From Kordia sp039026955 (lineage in GTDB: Bacteria; Bacteroidota; Bacteroidia; Flavobacteriales; Flavobacteriaceae): a stretch of 64,000 nt of DNA. The position numbers were made by a program, and so were the translations under genes. The stretch is taken from contig JBCCLH010000007.1 in NCBI GenBank assembly GCA_039026955.1, positions 1 through 64,000 on the forward strand. Direction: 5' to 3'. Position 1 is the stretch's first letter. Each line of letters begins with the position of its first letter. Under the pieces are notes generated by a model that was given only the letters and a program-made list of their open reading frames with translations, had not been told where the DNA came from and did no database searches. Below, one piece after another: positions 36,777-43,777 of the stretch.

Positions 36777-37121
36777 TTATATGGTAGGATCTTTGGTTTT
36801 AAAATCGGCTACCAGTTTTTTATAACGTCTTTCTAAGTTTCGGTTGTCTATTAATATAATCACCAATACAGACAAGAAAATCAAAATAAAATATCCTAAA
36901 ACAGAATCTAAGGTTTCATCTTCAGTATTAGAAAAGCCTCCGATCATACCACTATCATCTGTGGTAATGGTGGATGGTTTAAGTATGGGTTCACCATCAG
37001 CATCTACTGCAATAGACGAATTTATATTGTTGGTTGTACTATTAGTAGATGAAGGAGAAATTCCTGCTAACATATTGCTAGAATATATAAGAACTAATAG
37101 TATGAGATATTTTAATTTCAC
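36777..37121 (-). CDS. Small exported membrane protein, hypothetical
   Basis: 114 residues with a GTG start and a signal peptide (LILLVLIYSSNMLAG). A Ser/Thr/Asn-rich linker follows, then one transmembrane helix (~78-95, GYFILIFLSVLVIILI) and a charged C-terminus (DNRNLERRYKKLVADFKTKD) predicted to be cytoplasmic. No family recognised. Convergent with the CBS gene, with repeat element copy 2 between them. Its small size, GTG start and lack of homology signals keep confidence moderate. Confidence 0.65.
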   Translation of the reverse strand: MKLKYLILLVLIYSSNMLAGISPSSTNSTTNNINSSIAVDADGEPILKPSTITTDDSGMIGGFSNTEDETLDSVLGYFILIFLSVLVIILIDNRNLERRYKKLVADFKTKDPTI

Positions 37122-37683
37122 AGTTTAAAAGTATAAAAAAAAACTCACAAAAATAATTTTAACCATTGATTTTTAGTCTTTTAAGTAAAAGTTGTCTAGC
37201 CAATTTATAAAACAAACATATTGAAGCACATGTTTTTTCGTACAGAATGTACATGAACTATCTAGCTAGAAACTTTTTGTTGACGATTTCAAATCTGTTA
37301 AAATTAGTTTTTTAATGAAGCTCTTTTTAGTGTTCGAATAAATTCATTTATTATTTGGGACTAAAAATTACGTCTTTTGCATAAAATCATATTACGACAG
37401 AATAGTGGCTTAGGGGAAGATTTTTTCTGCGTACAATCGAGATTTTATTACAATTTGGAATCAAAAGATTCCGATCTTTATTTAAAACTCTGACAAAATA
37501 ACAATTTTTTTTCGAGAATATTGCGAAAAAGCATAAGATTAACTGCAAAGAAAGGAAGATAAACAGCATTTTTTAAGAAACTCTTTGTAAGAATCACAGA
37601 AATACTAACAAATGTTAGTTAATCAACAAATTTACATCAAAAAGTGAATTTTTATTTTTATCATTTTACTAAAACAGCGTCCC
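37122..37683. other. Intergenic region, nothing recognised
   Basis: 562 AT-rich bases between divergent genes. No credible coding frame; the 60-codon minus-strand frame at 37387-37569 has poor composition. Promoters for both neighbours must lie here, but I see no clean TAnnTTTG/TTTG pair. Confidence 0.4.
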
Positions 37684-38034
37684 ATGAAAATGTATATTTT
37701 ACTCAAAGCTTCTGTGCCTGATTCTTTTGCGCCAGTTATTGCAGCACATGCGTCTTTAGCCTGTTATAAAAAGTACGAAGAAGATACAGCTATGCAACAA
37801 TGGATACAAGGAATTTTTAAAAAAGTAGTCTGTCGCGTCAATGACAAAGAGTTTGAAAATGCAAAAAAGGAAGCAAGACATATTGTATTGACGGAATCAG
37901 CATTGGAGAATCAAGAAGTATGTATTGCTTTTTGTCCGCGTGAAGTGTATTCCAAGCAATTTCGATTCTTTCGAATGTGGTCGCCTGCCGATATAAAAAA
38001 TCATCCTGAATCAAAGACGTTTCAGGATGATTAA
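37684..38034 (+). CDS. Peptidyl-tRNA hydrolase 2-like protein
   Basis: 116 residues. The fold-defining pieces KMYILLKASVPDSFAPVIAAHASLACYKKY, FKKVVCRVNDKEFENAKK, HIVLTESALENQEVCIAF and PREVYSKQFRFFRMW match the small Pth2-like family found in many bacteria, distinct from the main Pth. Activity towards peptidyl-tRNA is presumed, not shown. The last codons lie inside a 10-bp perfect hairpin (38001-38030) that probably terminates transcription. Convergent with the LVIVD gene; stops are 32 bases apart. Confidence 0.65.
   Translation: MKMYILLKASVPDSFAPVIAAHASLACYKKYEEDTAMQQWIQGIFKKVVCRVNDKEFENAKKEARHIVLTESALENQEVCIAFCPREVYSKQFRFFRMWSPADIKNHPESKTFQDD
38001..38030. terminator. Terminator hairpin inside the 3' end of a coding sequence
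   Basis: TCATCCTGAA (38001-38010) and its exact reverse complement TTCAGGATGA (38021-38030). It overlaps the last codons of the Pth2-like gene and ends four bases before its final base. Followed by a modest T/A stretch. Confidence 0.55.
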
Positions 38035-38065
38035 AATGAATTATCTAAGAAGTATGTGCTACCTC

Positions 38066-38809
38066 TTACAATGCAATAGTACTCAACATAGTTTCGTTCT
38101 GTATATTAACAGGATCTAATTCGTATTGATACACACCTTGCTGACCTACCAGAATCAATAAGTTATTTTGAATAATCACATCAAAACTTTCGGTGTTGAT
38201 AGCGTGTACAAGGTTCATGTTTTCAGGATCAGAAATGTCAAATATTTTTACTTCGTCATCACACACAAATAAATAATCACCATAAAAAGCCATGCCTACA
38301 GGTCCCGCCAAATTGCGTTGTGATATCAATACAGGATTGGTCACATCTGTCACATCATACACTTCCAAAACATTTAAATTTGCACCACACAAATTTCCGC
38401 CTTTTAAGGTGACAAAAGCATGAGTATCGTTAGCAATCACAGGATCGCATGCTGTAAAATGTTCAACGGAAGAAAGCAACTGAGGTGTTTCAAAATTACT
38501 AGCATCATAGATAAACATGCCGTTCCGAGATCCGATGTATAAATAGGTTTTGAACGAAAACAAGGTTTCAATATCAAACCCAACATTCACAGAATTTACA
38601 AATACAGGATTTTCGTTATCATTAATGTCAAAAACATTCAAGTCCTCATAATCTACCGTGTACAGATGATTGTTTAAAATCGTAAATCGCGCTAATGAAC
38701 CCGATTGTTCTGTTTCGTTAGGCATAGCCGCATTGTCTGTGCTATCTGCTTCACAACTTGCAAGCAGCGCAACAAAACTTCCTAAAAGTATGTATACAAT
38801 CTTTTTCAT
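38066..38809 (-). CDS. LVIVD-repeat lipoprotein
   Basis: 247 residues from ATG at 38809, which shares a base with the upstream stop (TAATG). The lipobox LLASC gives a lipidated Cys near 19. Repeats of the form LYTVDYEDLNVFDINDNENPVFVNSV, LEVYDVTDVTNPVLISQ and LFVCDDEVKIFDISDPENMNLV are LVIVD repeats, which form a beta-propeller of unknown function. Translationally coupled to the preceding lipoprotein, and the two probably act together on the cell surface. Confidence 0.88.
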   Translation of the reverse strand: MKKIVYILLGSFVALLASCEADSTDNAAMPNETEQSGSLARFTILNNHLYTVDYEDLNVFDINDNENPVFVNSVNVGFDIETLFSFKTYLYIGSRNGMFIYDASNFETPQLLSSVEHFTACDPVIANDTHAFVTLKGGNLCGANLNVLEVYDVTDVTNPVLISQRNLAGPVGMAFYGDYLFVCDDEVKIFDISDPENMNLVHAINTESFDVIIQNNLLILVGQQGVYQYELDPVNIQNETMLSTIAL

Positions 38810-39309
38810 TAGTTTAGGTTTAAAGTCCAATTCACAACAATTTCATCCGTGCCCAATTCTGGGAGATATCCGTCCGGCGACAGCAGTATAGGAAACACAT
38901 TTCTCACCCTTTTTGTCTCGGTAATATTCGTCAGCGCCGCATTAAATTTCAACGCTACCAAATCGACTGCCTGATTGATATAAAAAGAATCTCCTTTAAG
39001 AATAATGTCTGTCACGCCAGGTGTTGTCAAAAACTTTTCCACGACCGGACTCGACGGATTGGTATTATTGACAATGTGAAAACCGACGTTTGGTTCATTG
39101 ACAAACAAATAATTAGCAACGACATAAATTTTTCCAGTTTCTTCAATAGCACGCGCTTGTTCTAGTGTAATTGAGTTTTCCAATTCGGTTCGAGAAAGTA
39201 TCACGGCTTCGTAAGCGGAAGTAGCTATAAACGTATCGCCGCCATCATCGGAATACCAACAAGAAATCATACTCAGGCAGAGCATGATTGTAAAAAGTGT
39301 GTTCTTCAT
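38809..39309 (-). CDS. Lipoprotein paired with the LVIVD protein
   Basis: 166 residues with lipobox SMISC (Cys17). The sequence (AIEETGKIYVVANYLFVNEPNVGFHIVNNTNPSSPVVEKF) has the strand-turn look of one LVIVD-like blade, but the rest (LKGDSFYINQAVDLVALKF) is not diagnostic. Its TAA overlaps the ATG of the 247-residue propeller gene, so this is the first gene of a coupled pair. Function unknown. Confidence 0.75.
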   Translation of the reverse strand: MKNTLFTIMLCLSMISCWYSDDGGDTFIATSAYEAVILSRTELENSITLEQARAIEETGKIYVVANYLFVNEPNVGFHIVNNTNPSSPVVEKFLTTPGVTDIILKGDSFYINQAVDLVALKFNAALTNITETKRVRNVFPILLSPDGYLPELGTDEIVVNWTLNLN

Positions 39310-39573
39310 AAAAGTTAGATTGTTTTTTAAATAGATACGAAAACGTGTATTAGGTTGCGTAATTACCAGTGTTAAAAGAAAAGGATCGCTGAGAACGACT
39401 TGAAAAAAAGAAGGTATATATATTAACTATTAATGAACATATTGTTAATCATAACCAGCATTCATACGCAATTTGTTTCAACTAAAACGCATGCTTTTGT
39501 ATATCTTATCTATGGATTTTTTATGTTATAATATTTTTTGAACTCACTAAAACAGCCGTTTTTATAGACAAAT

Positions 39574-39727
39574 AGAGGCTTTCTAAAAGTACAGATTTCG
39601 TCAAACCGAACTTGATTCGGTTTCTCATAACAGTTGAAAATCAATGTGGTGAGATTCTGAAGCCTATGCTGAACTTGATTCAGTATCAAGCTCAGAATGA
39701 CGCCCATTTAGACTTTTTAGACCTCTT
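39574..39727 (+). repeat. ~155-bp terminal-inverted-repeat element, copy 3
   Basis: The left end AGAGGCTTTCTAAAA pairs imperfectly with the right end TTTTTAGACCTCT. The interior is near-identical to copy 2 (GTCAAACCGAACTTGATTC, CTGAACTTGATTCAGTATC, CTCAGAATGACG). It lies just downstream of the membrane-protein gene read from the right. Confidence 0.88.
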
Positions 39728-39732
39728 TAGTA

Positions 39733-40941
39733 TTAATTATTATTTAGATTGTTTTTATCGCCTTTAGAATCATCTTTTTTCTTCTTTTTTTTCTTCTTCT
39801 TTTTCTCGCTATTTGTTGGACTCAAATCTTCTTCTTTTTCTGTAGATGAAAACAAATCGACATCTTTAATTTTTTCAGCAATCAATTCAATAGTTCTATT
39901 ACTTGTTAATGAAACTAGTAAATATGCGTGAATCCACTTTTTATTAATCATCGTGAACACAAAAAACAAAAACACCATCTTCCCAAAAAAGCAGGATAAA
40001 AAGATAACACTCTTAAACAGTATCGTAGTATCACTGTCAAGACTATAAAAGAGTCCGTACATGGGTTGTACCACGATGTAGAGTGGTAAAAAGAACGTAA
40101 TTCCATAGAAATAAAAATTGCGCTCAAAACTTTTAGTAGCTTTTTGGAAAAAGAATTCCATCGATATAAAACGACTAAAAAGTAAGGTCATAGCAATTCC
40201 GTTATAGAGACCTCCAAGCAAACGTATCACATTCGATTTTACATTCAAGTCATATCCTAAAGGAACAAAATATACGACCAAATTTAAAATCGTAATAGCG
40301 ATGGCAACTGCCAAAGGAATTTGATTGTTGATGTTCCAAGTTTTATTATCGTCTCGTATGGTTTTTACAAATAGTACTTGGAAAGCCGTAAACAAAAGCG
40401 CCGCACTAAATAAGTTGGTTGTATTCATCAAAAATTCCAAGCTTAAAAAAGAAGCAGCATCCAAACTTTCCGCTTCCGTAATAGTACTGCTGACACTAAA
40501 CAAGTCATACATCGTTTTTTTATTTTCCATCGATTTTATGATGGTGTCTGTATTTTCTATCAATGTATAATCTAAAAAGAGTTGAAGAAAATAAAATCCT
40601 GACAGCACAAGAATGAACCATTTTATGGATTTAATTAGCTGAAATATCAACTCATTAATGCGCTCCTGTTTTCCTTTTACGACTTCTTCGGTACAATTTA
40701 AAATAGGTAAAAGCTCAGTGAACTCAGCACTCTCAATAGTAAGCTTCTGATTTCTAATGGCAAATAGTGCAACAAAAAGTACCACTAAGTTTAAAATATC
40801 TGTGATAATTAAAAAATTACTCTTACCAATAGGAGATGCTTGTGAAAACGTATTATAAATAAAAAGTAATGAAGTAATAATGGCAACCAGCGTGCCTAAG
40901 AACTCATCGTTCTTTTTTAAATAAGAGAAAAAATTACCCAT
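39733..40941 (-). CDS. Polytopic membrane protein with polylysine tail, unknown
   Basis: 402 residues with about eight hydrophobic helices (for example FLGTLVAIITSLLFIYNTF, ILNLVVLFVALFAI, WFILVLSGFYFLQLFL, AVAIAITILNLVVYFVPLG, and SVIFLSCFFGKMVFLFFVF). I recognise no transporter or enzyme motif. The C-terminus is a charged tail with ten consecutive lysines (SEKKKKKKKKKKDDSKGDK), encoded by a long A/G run that could be prone to slippage. Located next to the RiPP-precursor group on the same strand, but a 161 bp hairpin element lies between, so no functional link can be inferred. Confidence 0.7.
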   Translation of the reverse strand: MGNFFSYLKKNDEFLGTLVAIITSLLFIYNTFSQASPIGKSNFLIITDILNLVVLFVALFAIRNQKLTIESAEFTELLPILNCTEEVVKGKQERINELIFQLIKSIKWFILVLSGFYFLQLFLDYTLIENTDTIIKSMENKKTMYDLFSVSSTITEAESLDAASFLSLEFLMNTTNLFSAALLFTAFQVLFVKTIRDDNKTWNINNQIPLAVAIAITILNLVVYFVPLGYDLNVKSNVIRLLGGLYNGIAMTLLFSRFISMEFFFQKATKSFERNFYFYGITFFLPLYIVVQPMYGLFYSLDSDTTILFKSVIFLSCFFGKMVFLFFVFTMINKKWIHAYLLVSLTSNRTIELIAEKIKDVDLFSSTEKEEDLSPTNSEKKKKKKKKKKDDSKGDKNNLNNN

Positions 40942-40957
40942 ATATCCGTTTTTTAAT

Positions 40958-41118
40958 GAAGTGATTTAGACTTTTTGTTTTGTAGCGAAAATTATAGATT
41001 TTTTGGTCTGATGAAGCCTTTTTTGAGTTACATAGCCTAAGCTACGTTGCGAAAAAAAGTCAAAATCAGACCAAAAAATCTATAATTTGCAGCCACAAGA
41101 AAAAGTTTAAATTACTTC
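40958..41118. repeat. 161-bp near-perfect hairpin element
   Basis: A perfect 24-bp inverted repeat (AAATTATAGATTTTTTGGTC... at 40989-41012 and its complement at 41065-41088) is extended outward by imperfect pairing (GAAGTgATTTAgACTTTTT / AAAAAGTTTAAATTACTTC) to 40958 and 41118. It is extended inward by CTTTTTTgagttacaTAG / CTAcgttgcgAAAAAAAG. The whole unit folds back on itself and has no coding capacity; it looks like a MITE or an RNA stem. Confidence 0.85.
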
Positions 41119-41292
41119 AGTTAGTAAATCGTAAAAACATATATCGGTCTAAAAATACATAAGAAAAATCCCCTTTTCAAGAGATTAGAAATTTGTGGGA
41201 ACTGTTAAATATATAAAATATATCGTATACTTGGTTGCGTTCCAAGCTTCTTTTTAACTATCAAAAACGGTACATAAAATGGTAAATACAAC

Positions 41293-41321
41293 AAAAGCCC
41301 AACTATGATTGTTGAGCTTTT
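41293..41321 (-). terminator. Terminator of the 50-residue RiPP precursor gene
   Basis: AAAAGCCCAAC (41293-41303) and GTTGAGCTTTT (41311-41321). The odd pair is U-G only in minus-strand RNA, which then runs into CTTTTGTTGT. It lies 29 bases after the stop at 41351. Confidence 0.75.
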
Positions 41322-41350
41322 TGCTTTTTTCTTGTTGTAATACAAGATGA

Positions 41351-41503
41351 TTAACCACGGCACTTACAAATAGAATTTCTTGTGCTGAGCACACAAGTTT
41401 CTCTTGTAATTTTGTTCTGAATTGGTAATCCTCCTGTAATGTTGTACTTAGAAATAGTTGTCTTTCTAAGTGTTAATGTGTTGATTGTTTTTTGATTTTT
41501 CAT
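41351..41503 (-). CDS. Lanthipeptide-like RiPP precursor, 50 residues
   Basis: ATG at 41503, TAA at 41351. The leader KTINTLTLRKTTISKYNITGG has the L-x-L-x-K-x-TIS pattern and a Gly-Gly processing site (residues 24-25) seen in flavobacterial class I lanthipeptide-type leaders. The core (LPIQNKITRETCVLSTRNSI, then CKCRG) holds Cys, Thr and Ser suitable for thioether rings: three Cys, three Thr/Ser pairs. It has its own strong promoter and terminator. It differs from the two longer neighbours in the core and appears to be a separate transcript. No LanB, LanC, radical-SAM or transporter gene is visible in the window. Confidence 0.75.
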   Translation of the reverse strand: MKNQKTINTLTLRKTTISKYNITGGLPIQNKITRETCVLSTRNSICKCRG

Positions 41504-41527
41504 GATGTATTATTTTAAATTCGGTTA

Positions 41528-41560
41528 CAAAACTATAACAGCGAGGATTTTTATTTCAAA
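41528..41560 (-). promoter_or_regulatory. Promoter of the 50-residue RiPP precursor
   Basis: On the minus strand TTTG (41557-41560), 21 bases, then TAGTTTTG (41528-41535): both boxes match the flavobacterial TTTG-N17-23-TAnnTTTG consensus with correct spacing. It lies 24 bases upstream of the ATG. Confidence 0.75.
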
Positions 41561-41640
41561 GGAAAAACACTATTTAAGTAAGGGAAATGCGCTGATTTAA
41601 GTATAGTTATTACCTCTTTTAATGATAAAAAAGTATAAAA

Positions 41641-41666
41641 AAAGCGAACGCAATGCCGTTCGCTTT
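41641..41666 (-). terminator. Terminator of the 89-residue RiPP precursor gene
   Basis: Perfect 10-bp stem AAAGCGAACG / CGTTCGCTTT with a 6-base loop. Minus-strand RNA continues into a run of T, typical of an intrinsic terminator, 25 bases beyond the stop at 41692. Confidence 0.85.
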
Positions 41667-41691
41667 TGTATCCTACTTGTAAAATTACAGG

Positions 41692-41961
41692 TTACATATC
41701 TATTCCTACAGCTCCTTTATGTGCGCAAACCGTACCTGGAGTCGTATCATCATTTTTTAACTGTGTCTTCATGACAGTTGGAGGACATGCCGCTTCAGAA
41801 TCACATGACATATATTTAGAACAAGTGCCTATGCTCACATTAGCATCAATGGTGCGGACACCATCTATAATCGCATCAGTTCCTCCTAAAATAGATCGCG
41901 TATTCAAATGCGAAATTGTTGATTTTGTAAGTTGTAAACTTTTAAGATTCTTTTTTTTCAT
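41692..41961 (-). CDS. Lanthipeptide-like RiPP precursor, 89 residues
   Basis: 89 residues. The leader begins MKKKNLKSLQLTKSTISHL and ends at a LGG site (residue ~27), matching the KKKxLKxLxLxKxTIS leader of the class I lanthipeptide-type precursors known from Flavobacteriaceae. The core holds four cysteines in SIGTCSKYMSCDSEAACPP and later in TVCAHKG, together with many Ser and Thr. Its leader is near-identical to that of the 86-residue gene upstream, and both share an untranslated leader CCAGTACAACCTTTTTAAAA-like sequence just before the ATG, so the two genes are recent paralogues. A strong terminator follows. Product and maturation enzymes unknown. Confidence 0.8.
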   Translation of the reverse strand: MKKKNLKSLQLTKSTISHLNTRSILGGTDAIIDGVRTIDANVSIGTCSKYMSCDSEAACPPTVMKTQLKNDDTTPGTVCAHKGAVGIDM

Positions 41962-42017
41962 ATATAAGTTTTAAAAAGGTTGTACTGGTTTTTATAATAA
42001 ATCGATACACAAAAAAA

Positions 42018-42278
42018 TTAACCTCTCATACAAGTAGAAGCAGGTTTTGTGTCGGTATCTACAAATCGAGTTCTGCCTACACCTTCAGGACAAATCGATA
42101 CAGAATCACAGACTGCAAATTGCGAACATCCTGTTCTAGTAGCATAATCTGTAGTACGAATAATAATAATAGTCGCTACATCCACAATTGTATCAGTTCC
42201 TCCTGAAAGATTATACGTATGTAGACTAGAAATAGTAGCTTTTTGAAGTTTCAAGTTTTTAAGTTTCTTTTTTTTCAT
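42018..42278 (-). CDS. Lanthipeptide-like RiPP precursor, 86 residues
   Basis: 86 residues. The leader (MKKKKLKNLKLQKATISSLH, then NLSGG) aligns with the 89-residue neighbour. The core has Cys in TRTGCSQFAVCDSVSICPEG and STCMRG, again spaced CxxxxxCxxxxxC as in the paralogue, with Ser/Thr between. The region before the ATG (AACTAGTATAACCATTTTTAAA) resembles that of its neighbour. It lies 56 bases upstream of the 89-residue gene in the same direction and may lead a two-gene transcript. The acidic/serine content of the core differs, which is typical of RiPP diversification. Confidence 0.8.
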   Translation of the reverse strand: MKKKKLKNLKLQKATISSLHTYNLSGGTDTIVDVATIIIIRTTDYATRTGCSQFAVCDSVSICPEGVGRTRFVDTDTKPASTCMRG

Positions 42279-42757
42279 AATATGACATTTAAAAATGGTT
42301 ATACTAGTTTTTCTAAATAAAAGATAAAAAGAAAACCTTGCTTCGAAGTACGGTTTTGCCGTAAATAATTGATCAAGTGGTTGTTAGTTGCTAGTTGTTA
42401 TTATTGAGTATTGATAAACTTCAAAGAACAAATCGACAAATTGACGAAAAAACGACTTAATAGCTAAAGAAGTTTAAAAGTTTATATGTTGAGAAGTTTA
42501 GTTTTAGAAATAAAAATGAACTTCAACAGACAACAGACAACAGACAACAGACAACAGACAACAGACAATAGACAACCCAAAACCAGTTAAAAGTGATGAC
42601 TTATAAGTGAAAAGTAACAAATCAACAAATCAACAAAAAACAAACAACAGAGCGTAAGCGACCAACCCAACACCCAAAAGCAAAGCGACCCAAAACCCGA
42701 CACCCAAAAAAAAGCCGTATTTTTGCAAAAGTGTACTACACACAAAAAATTGCTAAC
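42279..42757. other. Intergenic region with low-complexity DNA
   Basis: About 480 bases: promoter side of the RiPP genes on the left, a (CAGACAA) array at 42527-42575, then AACAAATCAACAAATC-type and CGACCCAAAACCCGACACCC-type low-complexity DNA. No gene seen. Confidence 0.6.
42527..42575 (+). repeat. Heptamer tandem array (CAGACAA)6 plus TAGACAA
   Basis: Six perfect CAGACAA units followed by one variant. No spacer, so not CRISPR. The period of 7 recurs in other arrays at 49337 and 49573. Confidence 0.9.
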
Positions 42758-43777
42758 GTGAAGATCATAAAATTTACAAACAAAGGAATCTACTGCATTC
42801 CAGGGAAGTTTTATTTGGATCCATGGTTGCCCGTGGATTATGCCGTAATATCACACGGACACGCCGACCATGCGCGCTGGGGAATGAAACATTACCTCTG
42901 TCACACTCACACTAAAAACATTCTCAAGCATCGAATCAGCAATGATATCTCGGTAGAAACGTTGGACTATAACGAACCGAAAACGATCAACGGTGTCAAA
43001 CTGAGTTTTCATCCTGCGGGACACATTATTGGTTCAGCGCAAATTCGATTGGAATACAAAGGAAAAGTAGTTGTCTTTACGGGCGATTATAAAGTGAAGA
43101 ATGATAATATTACAGTGCCGTTTGAATCAGTAAAATGTCACGAATTCATTACCGAAAGTACCTTCGGATTGCCTATTTACAAATGGTTACCAGAAGAAAC
43201 TTTGCAACAACAAATCCACAATTGGATACTACAAAACCAAGCCAACAATCGCACGAGTGTTTTGTTTGGATATTCGCTGGGGAAATCGCAACGCATCATG
43301 AAATTGGTGGAAGGTTTGGACGATATTTTTGTGCACAATGCCATCTACCATACCAACAATGCGATTGAAGCGTCGGGAATTATCTTGCCCAAAACACAAC
43401 GTTTGGATGGACATTTTAATAAGGCAGACATCCAAAATAAAATCATCATCATGCCGCCAGCATTGCTTGGAAGTAAAATGTTGAAACGGGTGCCAAATGC
43501 AGCAACAGCCATCTGTTCAGGTTGGATGCAAATTCGTGGAAACCGACGTTGGCGTGGCGTAGACGCAGGATTTGCCGTGAGCGATCATGCAGATTGGGAA
43601 GGATTATTACAAGCGGTAAAAGCTTCAGAAGCAGAAAAAGTATATGTCACACACGGTTCGCAAGCAACATTTGCCAAATATCTAAATGAAATCGGAATCG
43701 AAGCAGCAGAAGTCATCACAGAATATGGCGATAATGAGCTAGAAGCTGCAGAAGCAAAAAAGGAGGTGACCGCATGA
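42758..43777 (+). CDS. Ligase-associated MBL-fold DNA exonuclease
   Basis: 339 residues from GTG at 42758 (MKIIKFTNKGIYC, the usual N-terminus of the family); a GTG at 42731 gives nine extra residues. Metallo-beta-lactamase fold of the SNM1/beta-CASP type: VISHGHADHARWG with metal ligands, HPAGHIIGSAQIRLE, FTGDYK, then SVLFGYSLGKSQRIMKL, and SDHADWEGLLQAV near the end. This is the ligase-associated exonuclease (TIGR04122 family). It overlaps the ligase gene by ATGA, so it is the first gene of the repair operon. Confidence 0.92.
   Translation: MKIIKFTNKGIYCIPGKFYLDPWLPVDYAVISHGHADHARWGMKHYLCHTHTKNILKHRISNDISVETLDYNEPKTINGVKLSFHPAGHIIGSAQIRLEYKGKVVVFTGDYKVKNDNITVPFESVKCHEFITESTFGLPIYKWLPEETLQQQIHNWILQNQANNRTSVLFGYSLGKSQRIMKLVEGLDDIFVHNAIYHTNNAIEASGIILPKTQRLDGHFNKADIQNKIIIMPPALLGSKMLKRVPNAATAICSGWMQIRGNRRWRGVDAGFAVSDHADWEGLLQAVKASEAEKVYVTHGSQATFAKYLNEIGIEAAEVITEYGDNELEAAEAKKEVTA

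Noticed and set aside
39733..40941. Transporter or immunity protein for the RiPP peptides
   Set aside because: No ABC or LanT-like motif is present and a 161-base hairpin element separates it from the precursor genes.
42527..42575. Possible CRISPR-like array
   Set aside because: Units are seven bases with no spacers; a simple tandem repeat, as are the arrays at 16335, 49337 and 49573.
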